Shown here: positions 36,701-48,264 of the stretch, in pieces
Position numbering within the stretch: the stretch's first letter is position 1
Layout: the number at the start of each line of letters is the position of its first letter
Assembly (NCBI GenBank): GCA_027625915.1
Contig: JANTQA010000023.1
Coordinates: 23,436,001 to 23,500,000 of the forward strand
DNA length: 64,000 nucleotides
Source of the DNA: Anaeramoeba flamelloides
Lineage: Eukaryota; Metamonada; Anaeramoebidae
Direction: 5' to 3'
Program-made: the position numbers and the translations under genes
The notes under the pieces: model-generated
What the model saw: only the letters and a program-made list of their open reading frames with translations
What the model was told of the DNA's origin: nothing
Databases searched by the model: none

Positions 36701-39700
36701 TAAAATCTGGATATCTGAATTAAAAAAATTTAACATCTCTAATATATTAAAAAATAATATTACTATTTTTGATATTATTAGAAAAAGAGATTCATTGTAT
36801 TTATTAGCCTTAATAGGTAATAAATTTATTTTTGAGTCTTTAACAAAATTCCTAAATCATAATTTAGGAATTCGGGCAAATAAGAGGAATTAAAAACTCC
36901 TCCGTTAAATAATAAAAAAAAAAAAAAATAAAAGGTTTTTAGATTAAAAAACAATTTAGAAATCTATTTTGATCTTGGAAAATATTATAAAGTTTCTAAT
37001 TTTTTTTTTAAAATTGTAAATTGGGGTTGAAATTTTTTCTATAAAATTTAGATATTTCGAGAATCAATTTTGAATAAGAGTAATATTTTTAAAATCACAG
37101 AAACCATTTTTTCATGATCAGAAATGCCAAAACACTTAACCAGACTCAATAAGGGTCTAACTCTTGATAAATTAATTTAATTTCCAATTTGAGGCTAAAT
37201 GTTTAAAAATAATTTACTCAAAAAAAAAGTACATTAATTAGAGTCTTTTGATGATAACATATATTATCATGATATAAACAATTAATTGGCAATAATATTA
37301 AAAAAATCGGGATTAATCCAACTTTATCGCGAAAAATCATAAAATCGCGATATTCAACATTTTCACGAAAAATCATATTATCGCGAAAAAATGAAAAATT
37401 ATTATTTTGAATTCACATTAAAAAAAATCTCTTGACTTTTACAAAAGCCTTGAATTTTACAACACTTTCTCCTTTCAAAATCTTTAAAAGTTTTTGTAAG
37501 GGTTGTGAATTGTCTTCAAATGTTTGAAAGTTTTGAAAGATAGAAAACTTTTATAAACAGAATAAGATTGTTTGAAGTAGGAAAAATAAAAGTTTTTTCT
37601 TTTCTTTTTTTTTTTTAATATAAACCCCAATTCAAAATTTTTAACACACCCAAAATTCGATTTGTGAAAAAAAAATCTTATTTAATCAATTCTCGAAGAT
37701 TTACCAAATTATAACCATTCACAAATTGAAATGTTAACACTTTTTTATAAATTACAATACTCACAAAACAATAAATAAATAATTATCAATACAAATAAAT
37801 CATGGGTGTGTTAAAAATTTTGGAGAGAGCAAAACAAAAAAATGCATTAGTAAATTTGTTGAAATTCTATTAGGAATATTGATCGATCAAATGGTTAGAT
37901 ACTACCAACTAATTTTATTTGAGTTCTTCTATTTGGTACAACTTGACTTTAACCTAATATCGATGGTTGAAAAAAATTTTGATCCAACCAAACAAATTAC
38001 GTAATTCAAACAATGAAATGAAAACAAAAAACTAAAAGATGAAAAAATGATTTTCATATTTTACAAAAATCAAAATTATCTCCAATTTCAATGAAAATGT
38101 ATTATTGTGATTGTTTGGAACGTTTTAGCTGTGTGGAAAATTTTGAATTTTAGTTTAGATAAAATCTCAAATCAATTTTATGATCAAGCTAATAATTATC
38201 CATTTCAACAATACACTTGAATATAAAATAGATTCGTTTTTTTTAAATGCTGTTATTACCTTCACATTTTTAAATGCCCAAAATGAAGAAAGTGTTTTTT
38301 TCCTTCTTATTCGTGATTGATAAAAAAAAAACTCTTTAAACTCAGCTATGTTTTCTGCTGAATACAAAGTTGCTCAAAGAAGAAAAAGAATAAGAAAAAA
38401 ATGTTTTAAAAAATCTTGATAATTGGTGAGAATGTTTCTAGGTTACAATGAAATCTTTAGAATAGTTATACATATCCCTTCCAGCTATCTGAGAATATTG
38501 AAAATTTTTTCACCCAAAAACACATCCTTTAAGTAAATATCTTCAAGGGTTGGTTGTTTTAGAAGCTCTTTGATTCAACACAATTTACAACACCACGATA
38601 GACTGCAAAATATTTATTTCTCTTTAGTTATTATTTTTGTTGATCTAAAAGGATCGATAAGTTTGTGAACTAAATCAAAAGAAAAGACAATAAAACTCTT
38701 TGATCTGATCCTTGGTTGAATCAAGTATCTTTTTTGTATGTTTTCAAAGTATAACTTTTTTTTTTGACATAATCTATTTTTTGATCAAAAAAAATTTCTA
38801 ATGTAAAAATATTTCTGAATTAGCCCTAGAGTAAATAAACTGTTATCAAGATTACCTTTGAATTGCGATATTTTGGCATTTCTCACGATTTTTAAATAAT
38901 TATCACGATTTTATAAAATACCGCGATTTGTTATCTTATTGTGATTTTCTGATATTATCGCGATTTGATTAGAATTATCACGATTTGTTATATTATCACG
39001 ATAATATTGAATATCGCAATTTTCTACAATATCGCGATTTGATAAGAAATTATTCGCGATTTTTGTAACTTTATCGTGACTTTTGCATAGATATCACAAA
39101 ACCTATATTATATAAAACGGAATATATAATCTTAAAAATAAGGAAAAAAAAAACAAACCAATTCACATTGCCATCTTCATCCATACCACCATATGCAAAT
39201 CCTGACATAATATTAATACTTTCTGTTATTATAAACGCGAAATAATATCTACAACGAATAGCACTTCCCAGCAAATAAACAAAAAATGTGTGATATAGAA
39301 AATTATGTTCCATAAAGCCAGGTTCATCGAGTTTTTCATATGAAAAATAATTTGATAAAATTAGATATAGCACCATACAAATTTGAGATTTTAAAAATCG
39401 TTTTAAACTCGCTTTTGTGCTTGATTTAAGTATTTTCTATTAAGATTAAGAATCGTTTAAAAGATAATATTTTGATAAAAGATAAAAAGATTGTGGTGAA
39501 AAAAAAATAAATTTGTAAAGCTGATTTGTAAAAAGTGATATTCGAAGTTTTTTTTTTTTTTATTATTGAAATATTTTTGAATTTTTTTTTATTTTTTTTA
39601 TTTTCGAGTAAATATTAGTTAATTTAAAAAAGAATATAATTTCTATTTTGATTTTTTATACTTTTTAATTTTTTCAAATTCCCCTTTTTTAAGTTGTTTT

Positions 39701-41851
39701 GGTTCCTTTGGTTTCTCCAAATTTTGTTTTTTTAGGTGTTTGGGGGGAGGTAAAAATAATAAAAAATCATTATAAGAATTGATAAACTTGTTTATGATTA
39801 GATCTTAAAAATAATCGAACTTAACTGAAGTGAACAGAGAGAATTGAATCGATTAGATCTTAAACTGAACTTTACTGTAGCAACTGAACCGAACTTTCCA
39901 GACAAAATGTCAAATTGATAATTGGATTGGATTAATAGTGTCGATTCAGTATATTGAACTGGTATTTTGCAAAAACATAAAAAATAGAAACTTGTAAAAA
40001 AATACAAGACTCCCTTAAAAAAATGGTTTTGTTCAAGATAGACTTTTTTTGATAGTTTGAAATTATCTTCCTTAATTAATAATCCTGAAATCTATGATTT
40101 GGTTCTTCACAATCGGAAAGGGGATTTAAGGATAAGTTCACCTTGAGTTTAATTTACACTTCTTCAATAATAAAAAAAATTAACAAATGTAAAAAAAGTT
40201 GTAAAAAAAAAAAACAATTCATATTCTTAAAAAACAGCATTTTATAGATTCCTAGCTTATAAAGTTCGAATTTAAAACTTCATAAAGTAATATTTTGCAA
40301 ATGATATATAGTTTTTCAAGTATTTAGACCTCTTTATTAAAACAAATTATGGTGGCGATCCAAAAATTTTCAGCATAAAAGGAAACAACCACCAACCCAC
40401 TCAACGCTTAAGGATGCAAAAAAAAAACTTTTAAATAAGTTTTTACTTTTTTTTTTTATTATTTTTTGCTTAATTTCTTTTATTTCTGGTTTTTGTTTCT
40501 CTTTTTCTTGACTTTGCTTAGAAATAAATTTTATTTGTTTCATTTTTTATAGAAAAGCTATTTCATGTTGCTATAATCTAGAATATATTATATCTAGGAT
40601 AAAAAACTCAAAATAAATTCAGTGGTTTTAAGGTAAGTGTCGTAAAGTTCCAAGCTTTCCCAGAATTCAAAAGAATAGAGAAAAATACAAGATTTTACTC
40701 AATTCTTTAAAATTCTGGAAAAGCTAAACGGCAATTTTTTTTACTTTTTGAAAAAAACCGAAAATTTTAATAAACCTTCAGTTTATTTTAAAAATTAAAA
40801 AAAAACCTAACGAAAGTCTCCCTCAAGTGACTAGCTTTTCTTGAGGTTTTCTGTTTTTTTTTGTGAAGTGTTCTAGGTTTTTTTGAAGTTTTCTATTTTA
40901 TTTGTGAAGTGTTCACGGTTTTTTTGAAGTTTTCTGATTTATTTGTAAAATCTATTGATTAAAAAATAAACAGTAAACCCAAGAAACGTTAAAAGGAAAA
41001 CAGGAGATAATTTTGTTAAATAACCTTTCTTCAATAAAAATAAACAAAATAAAAAAAAAAAAAAAAACTATATTAATAATTTTAAAGGGTAAAATCAAAT
41101 AATATTTAGTTATACTTTTTCCTTTATAAAAATAAAAATTTCTGGAATATTTTGTTGGCTTTATTATTCTTCAAATAAACTAAAATTCAAAATTTTCCAC
41201 ACAGCTAAAACGTTCCAAACAATCACAATAATACAATTTCATTGAAATTGGAGATAATTTTGATTTTTGTAAAATATGAAAATCATTTTTTCATCTTTTA
41301 GTTTTTGTTTTCATTCCATTGTTTGAATTACGTAATTTGCTTCGTTGAACCAAAATTTTTCTACAAGGTTTATATTATGTTAAAGCCGAGTTGTTCCAAA
41401 TAGAAGAACCTCAAATAAAATTAGTTGATAGTATCTAACCATTTGATCGATCAATATTCCTAATAGAATTTAAACAAATTTACTAATGTATTTTTTTGTT
41501 TTGCTCTCTCCAAAATTTTTGACACACCCATGATTTATTTGTATTGATAATTATTTATTTATTGTTTTGTGAGTATTGTAATTTATAAATAAGTGTTAAC
41601 ATTTCAATTAGTGAATGGTTCTAATTGGGTAAATCTTCGAGAAGTGATTAAATAAGTTTTTTTTTTCACAAATCGAATTTTGGTGTGTTAAAAATTATGA
41701 ATTGGGGTTTATGTGATAATTTGGAATCTCATTTTAGTGATCATAAAGAGAATATGGAAATTTAATTCAAACAAAGTTTAAAAAGTAAAGTTATTAAATC
41801 TTAGATCTTCGATTTGGTCTTGTTATGAACATTTTTGTTTTTAACTCAAAG

Positions 41852-41901
<50 letters not shown>

Positions 41902-44900
41902 AAGAATAAAAAGTTACCTCTTCCAATTTAAGGTTAGTTTCTTTGCTAGAAGACCCTAAAAATAATTTTCTGTTCATAAATTTGCTAAATCGTACAAAGT
42001 CAAAAACTGGCCCTGATAAAACTGTACCAAAATAAAATAAATAAGTATAATATTCAAAAAGGTTTGGCATTTTTTGAAGACAATTATTTTTGGTTCTTTC
42101 TCTTTCATTTTTTTCTGGGTGTTTCCCATCATGTAAATTAAAAGAAAGTGTAATGTATTTAAATACTATAATCATATAGGCACCACTTACATCAACTGAA
42201 TATTTTTCTGTTTGATTTATTTTTAGATAATAATGGCTGTTTTAATTGTAAAATAAAATATATTTAAATATAATTATAATTATAATTTGAATTTAGAAAA
42301 TTAATTGGTGAGAAAATGTTATTTTTTTGTTTAATTTTTTATTTTGATCAAACAATATTTTTCTTTTTGAAAAAATTGTTGAATTATCCTCAAGCTCATC
42401 AACTATTATATTGCGATTTAATTTTTATCACTATATTTTGAAATTTATCACGATTTTTTAATAAAGATTGCGATTTTATAATATCAATCACGATTTTTTA
42501 AACTTTCCCGTTAATTGAAAAAGATTTTAACAAATTCCCTATCACTGAAAACAAAAAGTAAAATCAATTTATAAAACAAACAAATTAACTTGAAAGAACG
42601 ATTCAATAGATTATTTTCAATCAAATCAACAAATTCAATTTAAATCTACCTTGATTATCAAAATCAGATGAGTGGTTTTTGGAGATCCCAAAAATAGTCA
42701 ATTTTTTCAACAAATTTTTAATAATTGACCATTCAAAGAAAAAACTCAGGCTATAAATAGTATTCAGAAAAACTGTTATTGTGTTTAATACTTCATTTTG
42801 TCTTTATTTATTTATTTATTCATTATTAATCGATCTTTCTATGAATTTTCATGTTTTTTTAATGTTTACAATTAAAAACCCTGTTTCACTTTTTTTTTCT
42901 CGTTCACTTTTTTTCCCCAATGGTTATATAATACTCATTTTTTAAAGGAATAAAAATTATTTCCAATGAATAAATCGAGCATTTGACAATAATCTGAGAC
43001 ACTTTTTCGAATGGTTAGGCACTGCAAAATAAATTCATTCATTTTCTTCGTTGCTTTTAATTTTCACAACAACAGTAGATATTTTCCTATTCTTAATTCA
43101 AATAAAGTGAATTTGTTGGCTGTCTCGGATTGGTGGATAGATGCAAATTAGAAATAAGCCACAATTAAAATTCTTTATTGTTTCTCTTTTTAGATTTTCA
43201 AGAGATCCAAGAATTGGTAAAAGTAAAAAAATCCAATAAATGATTATTCATCGCATTTAATCCAACTTTTGATGAAAATTTTATTTTTCATATCGGCCAA
43301 TGATAATTATTTACAGTGATCAAAATAATGCGTGCATAACGACTCTAATCCGTGTTTCAAAATATTATCCGTGCTTTTTTTTATTCTTGAACCAAGGCAA
43401 CCCACAATCTACTACCAAATTGTATACCTAAGTTCAAATCAATTTTGAAAGTAAAGGTCTGGATATTTTCAGTAAAATTTAAATTATTCATGCAAATAGT
43501 TGAAAATTTTCCAAAATATTCTCAATTTTTTTGATATTTTTTGTTTTTTTTATGATTAAAATTATCTTAAAAATGTACTCTATTTTTTGAGATAAATTTT
43601 GCAATTTGATCCATTCATTTTTAGAATTTCTTTTTAAATAATTAAACTTTAAGAAACCAATACCAAATTTTTTTAGGGTTTATTAATGGTTCCTTTGATT
43701 AGTTAATGTTTTGGTCAACTATAACAATAAAACACGCTTTTTATTTTGAAACACGCAGATTATATTTTTTTGAACGCTTTATTTTGACTACAGTATTTTA
43801 TTCTTTAATTTATTAGAAAAACAAACCAAAAGACAAAAGAGACAAAGTCTATAATTGTTTCCTCTTTGCATTCAATACTATTGTTGAAGATTTGAAAACA
43901 ATCAATAAACACCAAATTTCTGTTTCTTGATTGGATTTGTAAAAAATAATGGTAATCTAAAAACCAAAGAATTCATTAGACTAAAACTCAATGATTAAAA
44001 ATTGAATTTTTTGCAAAAATTTCTTTTGAGTTAACCTTAAGTCCAACTCACTTTTACTCAAACAGTTCTTACTGTTTGTTGCAAAATAAATGGAACAAAA
44101 TTTTCATTCAGCTTTTCAAAAAAAAAGAGTTAAAAATCATGCAACATTTCAAAATTTTGAATTCTTAAAAAAAGCTTAAATTCTTAATTTCTCTCTTTTT
44201 TGAATTGGGAAGATTGATAATTTATTTAATTCTTAGAATGTGGTTTTTATGGCAAGCTGAATGAAAATTTTGATCTTTTTATTTTGCCCTTAACAGTATT
44301 TACGAAACGATCCTTTCAATAACAAAACAAAAAACATAAACAAAAAAAAATACAAAATCATTAACTTTGTGTTGGAACAATCTTCTTATTGGGTTCACTT
44401 AACTTTTGCGAATTGTCTTGGTTTAAACTTTGTAGAAACAAAAAAGCAAAGACAATAATATAAAATGCATCTTCTCAATGACTTTTATGATGGAACCTTC
44501 TCTTCTGAATTATGATTATTGTTTAACTGAACTCATTCTATTTGAGAAAACTTATAAATGTTGGAACTTTGAGGTATCTATAAAAGAGTAAAACCTGAAG
44601 AAGGTAAAAAAAAAATTAAGTTTTTCTTTTTCAACGTACAGCTGTTTTCAAAATGTGAGGACTTTTTTAAAAACTTTTATCATGTTTTTGATTTTGAAAA
44701 AAGTGAGAACTTTTTCAGAATTAAAATATTTATCAAGTTTTCAGTTTTAAAAAAGTGAGGAGTTCAACCTTTAGATGTGGTACAGATGCTGGAGTGTCAA
44801 AAAAGCACTTTCTTTGAAAAAAAAAGTTCACTTTGTCCAGAAAACTTTAAAAAAGATTTGCTTTTAAGAATCTTAAAAATTAAAAAAAAGTATTCGCCTT

Positions 44901-45419
44901 TTTCCAATTTTAATTTTGAATTAATCCTCAGGACTTTTTTCCGAAATAACACCAACAAAATCAGAGAAAGTTAAAAACCATACACTTTTGTGAGAGTATG
45001 GTGTTGTGAAAACTTCGATCTTTTCGTTAAAATGGTTATTGTTTTTGAAAACGAGAATTAAAAGCAAAAACTAGAAAATAAAAAGAAAGAAAAAATTCTA
45101 AACAGAAAAAGACTTACATTCCAAGGAGATGAGCAAAAGACAAAACCCAAACTAATACTCTTTTAAACGGAATAAACTTTAGTGTAAGGATCAAATAAAC
45201 GATTACTGACGAGGCAAATAAATGAAGGGAGTGAGCACCATAGTTGATTATAATAAAAAATAAACCACATAGCAAAGAAAAAGTGTAACGTGATTGTGTT
45301 GATTTAATTTTTTTTAATACAAAGCTACAAACAAAACCAAGATAGTTAAAATATAAAAATTTGATGTGTCCAAGTGGCTGACCAAAAGAAAAGATCTGAA
45401 AAAAAGAATCTAAAAACAT
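30789..45419 (-). CDS. Membrane-bound O-acyltransferase, lysophospholipid type
   Basis: A multi-pass ER enzyme that adds an acyl chain to a lysophospholipid. Exons by eye: 45419-45118, 42207-41918, 39436-39159, 32749-32356 and 30950-30789; phases agree for the last three joins. Family marks: YSVDVSGAYM and FNLHDGK in the second listed exon, GTVLSGPVFDF after it; RYYFAFIITESIN and GGMDEDGNVNW in the third; YMNNWHMQASLWFKE (conserved Asn) and SSFWHGLRHCYF (conserved His) in the fourth. The last exon is a membrane helix plus basic tail. Total about 470 residues, usual for LPLATs. Exon 1 ends in phase 2 while the next starts in phase 1, so one short exon (expected to carry the HxYR-like segment) is missing. 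The start is also uncertain: TTTCAG at 45396 and a GTAAGTAAG upstream near 45508 suggest a 5' exon. Confidence 0.92.
33075..33560. repeat. Palindromic-module array next to LINE
   Basis: Repeated AGGTTTTCTTGAGTTTTCTG units, TCTATTGATTTTCTGAAC palindromes, one core hairpin (33431-33492) and a TTTAAGCAATTTTC / TTTCTCAAATTAAA pair ending in AACCTAACGATAGTGG. The LINE 5' end begins within a few bases of that linker, in the MBOAT intron. Confidence 0.7.
34020..34575 (+). pseudogene. LINE apurinic-type endonuclease domain
   Basis: One frame reads ILSFNVRGLNDK (first strand), LIQESK (catalytic Glu), IIGGDFNLI (GDFN motif) and, just past a TAA at 34575, SDHNAIL (the SDH motif). This is the exonuclease-endonuclease-phosphatase fold that nicks target DNA for LINE insertion. 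The stop between the GDFN-containing part and SDH breaks it. Confidence 0.85.
35225..36893 (+). pseudogene. LINE reverse transcriptase and C-terminal knuckle
   Basis: The intact-looking stretch 35225-35969 has NYRPISINQ, the motif A IVTIDIQKCFDSIHH, the motif B GVYQGDPLSPLLFGF and the motif C MFADDLIL, so all catalytic Asp residues are present. A frame change near 35950 (LGIWLDKKTHLKF continues in another frame) and a stop near 36085 precede the C-terminal frame 36105-36893. That frame holds CKLCKK...DHFLWNCPAYE, the Cys-Cys-His-Cys knuckle common at LINE ORF ends. Confidence 0.88.
37246..39100 (-). mobile_element. ATCGCGAT-rich DNA element, copy 2
   Basis: An inverted copy of 4872-6115. The left edge TTTGATGATAACATATATTA, AATCCAACTTTATCGCGAAA and repeated ATCGCGA units match the right edge of copy 1. 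The right edge has TTATCGCGATTTG-type repeats and ACTTTATCGTGA. It is longer than copy 1 mainly because a 545-base repeat is nested at 37616-38160. Its right end lies about 60 bases from the MBOAT splice donor at 39158, inside the 6.4 kb intron. Confidence 0.7.
37616..38160 (+). repeat. 545-base repeat family, copy 2, nested
   Basis: Runs from TATAAACCCCAATTC to GAATTTTAGTTTA. The host element at 4872-6115 lacks it: there the flanks AAAAAAAAAATGAAAAG and TAAAATCTCAAATG-like sequence (reverse strand) are adjacent. That gives direct evidence for insertion into copy 2 after it was already in place. It is close to the inverted copy at 41170-41715. Confidence 0.75.
40080..40190 (+). mobile_element. 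3' end of second LINE family (fragment)
   Basis: TTAATTAATAATCCTGAAATCTATGATTT and the tail TTTAATTTACACTTCTTCAATAATAAAAAA parallel 49920-50045 and 3735-3852. It is short and diverged and lies in an MBOAT intron. Confidence 0.55.
40650..41000. repeat. Palindromic-module array
   Basis: A core hairpin (40663-40725) leads into an AACCGAAAATTTTAATAAAC-type palindrome, AAAAAAAACCTAACGAAAG, CCTCAAGTGACTAGC and several GAGGTTTTCTG / GTGTTCTAGG units. Confidence 0.7.
41170..41715 (-). repeat. 545-base repeat family, copy 3 (inverted)
   Basis: The reverse complement of 37616-38160 with modest divergence, from TAAACTAAAATTC to AATTGGGGTTTA. It sits in the 2.5 kb MBOAT intron between 41917 and 39437. 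Confidence 0.75.
41857..41899. repeat. 43-base A homopolymer at a splice donor
   Basis: A run of about 43 A on plus, which is U43 in the MBOAT pre-mRNA, starting 18 bases after the donor at 41917. Confidence 0.9.
42410..42520. repeat. Fragment with ATCGCGAT-like units
   Basis: TTGCGATTTA, TTATCACGATTTTTTAATAAAG, TTGCGATTTTATAA and CAATCACGATTTTTT recall the subterminal repeats of the elements at 4872 and 37246. Probably an eroded end. Confidence 0.45.
42540..42930 (-). mobile_element. 440-base TIR family, copy 3
   Basis: The reverse complement matches 27575-28015 across most of its length, including the terminal GTGAAAC, TTTTTAATTG and the AAAT repeat. Inside an MBOAT intron. Confidence 0.65.
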
Positions 45420-45519
45420 TGCAAGAAAGTTTAAGATTTAAAAAATGAGAAATTAACTTATTTCTTTTTGAATGTAAAAACACTTAATTAAAAAGGCAAG
45501 AGCTTACTTACCAAATACT

Positions 45520-46260
45520 GTTTGATCTAGAGTACAAGATTACAAAATACTGATAAATTCTAATAAATTTCAAAAAATTTTTAGTTTAATTTCCCTTTTT
45601 ATAAATATTAGAACTGTTTTCTAAAATATTCCACGATTAGAATATTTTGAAGAACAACTAATTTTACAGAGTTTCTTAACACTTAACTTCATAAAATGCT
45701 TTATTCAAAGCTCGAGGATAAAAATTTCAAAAAGGAAAATCATATACAAATTTTAAACCATTTATTTCAATTTATCAGTATTAATTATTACATTTGAAAA
45801 TATCTTAATTTGTTTGATGGAGAAGATTTTGTTGAAATTTGAAATTCAACAAAGAGTTAAAAATACACTTTGTTATTAGAATGTAGGAAATTAAATTTAT
45901 TTTTACAACTCAAAAATTTTTTTGAGAGGGATGAATGACAATATTGTCTCTTTTATTTAACCACAAAGAGTTTTAATTACTCAAAGAATTTAGAAAAGGA
46001 TCTTAAAAATAACTACTTTGTAATTTTAAAAACAATTAATACATTTATTTTCCTTATATATCATATAAAAATTTTCACTTTCTTTTTGGTATTTTTCTTT
46101 TTTTAAAAAAAAACGAATTTTACAATAAATAGGTTGTAATTTGTGATCCTTATTTGAAAAAATTCACTTAAAAAAAATAAAGTAAAAATTTTTTCTTGAT
46201 TTGATGATTTATTTGATTTTCATATCCATAATTTATCTAAAAAAATTTTATATATTTTGT
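45520..46260. other. No gene supported upstream of MBOAT
   Basis: Expected to hold the MBOAT promoter and perhaps its first exon; the minus strand has a GTAAGTAAG near 45508 that could be a donor. No frame or conserved signal could be supported. Confidence 0.35.
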
Positions 46261-46265
46261 TTTGT

Positions 46266-46318
46266 TTTCAGGGCAAACAAGAGGAACTAAAAACTCTTCT
46301 CTTAAACAATAAAAAAAA
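46266..46318 (+). mobile_element. LINE 3' tail, very short copy
   Basis: AGGGCAAACAAGAGGAACTA, then AAAACTCTTCTCTTAAACAATAAAAAAAA equals the last coding residues (ANKRN, stop) and 3' UTR of the LINE at 33566-36934. Only about 50 bases were inserted. It directly abuts the 1.2 kb element. Confidence 0.75.
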
Positions 46319-47780
46319 TTTATTTTTTTTTTTTTTTTGAAAAGTTTGTCTAAACTTCAAAAAAATCCTCGTTAGAATGATTGAAACACAATATTCGTTA
46401 CTAAAAATTTTTTTGGGTCATTTTGTAACCCAACCTCATCTAAAATAAGTGATTAAATAATTTATTCATTACAATAGATATTTTAAGTCACATAGTAAAC
46501 ATGTTTTATCTACTGATTACTATTCAATATCAATATTTATATTAGACCCTAAATAATTTAAAAATAAAAAAAAATATAAATTAAATTTGAAAAAAAAATA
46601 ATAGTTTTTTCCTTGTAAAATTTGGAAATTTTTACTACAAGATTTTTTTTCAATTTTAAACGATTTGGCCAAATATTTCAAGTAAAATTAAAAATTGATT
46701 TTTTTAAGGTATACTATTTTTTAATTTTTCACTTTTTAAAATCTAGACATAAAATAAACAATATTATTGGATAAGAGACTATAGATCAAAAAATATTTTC
46801 CAAGATTTGGATTAATTTAGATTGAAAAAATCAATTTTCACAAAGATTTTTTTTCAATTTTTTAACTAATAACAAAATTACAAAAAGAAAAATCTTATTT
46901 TCTTCATTATGAAGATTATTTTATAATTTTTTGGATTATATTTAAAAAGTTAATTATAATGGTGTAAATGTAAAGTTGATGATTGAATTGAGTAAAGAAA
47001 TTTTTCAATAATTTTATTCAAATTTAATAAATGTGATTATTTAAATTATTGCGTTAAAATATTTCATATTGCATAAATTAATATTTTAGATAATTATCAA
47101 TATTAAACTCTTAATTTATGACCTAAACAATTAAATTTCATTTTTCTCTTAATTCCATATTTATGAAAATTTTAACTTAACAAACAATTAACTTTACTCA
47201 TTAATATATTGTCTTTATTTTATTTGATTATCACAAATTTAACAAATTATTCATTAGATTATTAATAATAATGAATTTATTTTTTTTTTCAATTATTATA
47301 CAACAGTCAATTTCAAATTTAAGGCAAAAACTTTCAACGAAATTTAAAGTACAATAAAAATCTCAAATTAAGGTACAAAATTTGGAATTTTTTTTATTCA
47401 AATTTATTTTGTTAGAATATGAATTTTGTGCCTTAATTTGGGATTTTTATTGTGTCTTAATTTTCGTTAAAGTTTGTGCCTTACATTTGAAACTGACTGT
47501 AATAATAAAATTTTCTAATTTAAGGAATTAAAAAAATAAAAATAGTTAAAAAAATATGATCAAAATAATCCGTTTCAGTCTTTTTTTCCACAAACAAAAA
47601 AAAAATTCACAATAACATTTTACTTTATTTTTTAACTATTTTGATTTTTCATTATAATCTGATATCTGGATTTAAAACTAAATAATTCAAATAAATTTAT
47701 TAACACATCCTAATAATTTTAAATATTTTATTTTTAACTCAAGTCAATTTTAACCAACTCAGGTTACAAAGGGATATAGA
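46318..47780 (+). mobile_element. 1.2 kb repeat element, copy 2
   Basis: Homologous to 17478-18730 along its length. Inverted-repeat-like ends: CATTTTGTAACCCAACC near 46415 and CAGGTTACAAAGGGATA near 47760. It is longer by about 200 bases because of the nested short element at 47303-47500. Confidence 0.6.
47303..47500. mobile_element. 198-base MITE-like palindrome, nested
   Basis: Arms of about 80 bases face each other: ACAGTCAATTTCAAATTTAA..., GGCAAAAACTTTCAACGAAA, CAATAAAAATCTCAAATTAA versus the reverse complement of the right side with about ten mismatches. The middle is only some 35 bases. It is absent from the other copy of the host element. A diverged relative lies at 12590-12765. Confidence 0.8.
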
Positions 47781-48264
47781 CCAAAATAACTAATTTTTTA
47801 AGAACTTATTAACAATATTTTAATATCAACAAACTAATCTGTAATAAATCGAAACACCTAAGCTAGTAGAATTAAAGAATATATTTTTTTGATAACTCTC
47901 CTCAAAATTTTATATAACTTGAGGAGGAAATTTAATATTAAACTTCTTTAAATCAAATAGAAAATCTTTATAAAAGAATTTTTCAATTAATTCATACCAA
48001 CAAAATAGTAATATTTCTATCGATTGATCAATTGTTGTTTATTAAAATGATTTCTCAACCCAAGGGATTTCAAATACTCTTCTCACAAAACTCTTAACTT
48101 GAATTTTATCATATAACACAATAAAAACGAAATGAGGATAGGAGACAAACCGATTTAATACATTTTTTAAACTCTTTTTATTCTTTTTTTATCTTTGATC
48201 GAAGGTTTTTTTTTTATTTCAACTCGATCTTCCATATTTTAAATAAAACAAAAGGACACTAACA

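Larger units (their letters stand above)
33566..36934 (+). mobile_element. Near-complete non-LTR retrotransposon (LINE)
   Basis: An APE-type LINE of about 3.37 kb with a 3' poly-A, inserted in an MBOAT intron in the opposite orientation. Layout: 5' leader (33566-33714); a first frame of ~97 codons (33715-34008, with HLLPRNLYIYHYSKNE) of unknown role; endonuclease (34020-34575); reverse transcriptase (35225-35969); and a C-terminal region with a Cys/His knuckle (36105-36893) ending LGIRANKRN. The tail is CTCCTCCGTTAAATAATAAA plus poly-A. Separate stops or frame changes lie near 34575, 35054, 35160-35225, 35950 and 36085, so it is not autonomous as written, but the lesions are few. No target duplication was identified. 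The clade was not assigned. Confidence 0.92.

Noticed and set aside
37616-38160. 545-base repeat as a solo LTR
   Set aside because: Ends are not TG..CA and there is no polyadenylation or primer-site context.
42120-42195. GTAAGT inside the MBOAT exon at about 42188 as a donor
   Set aside because: The codons around it encode DVSGAYM, a conserved family segment, so it is exonic.
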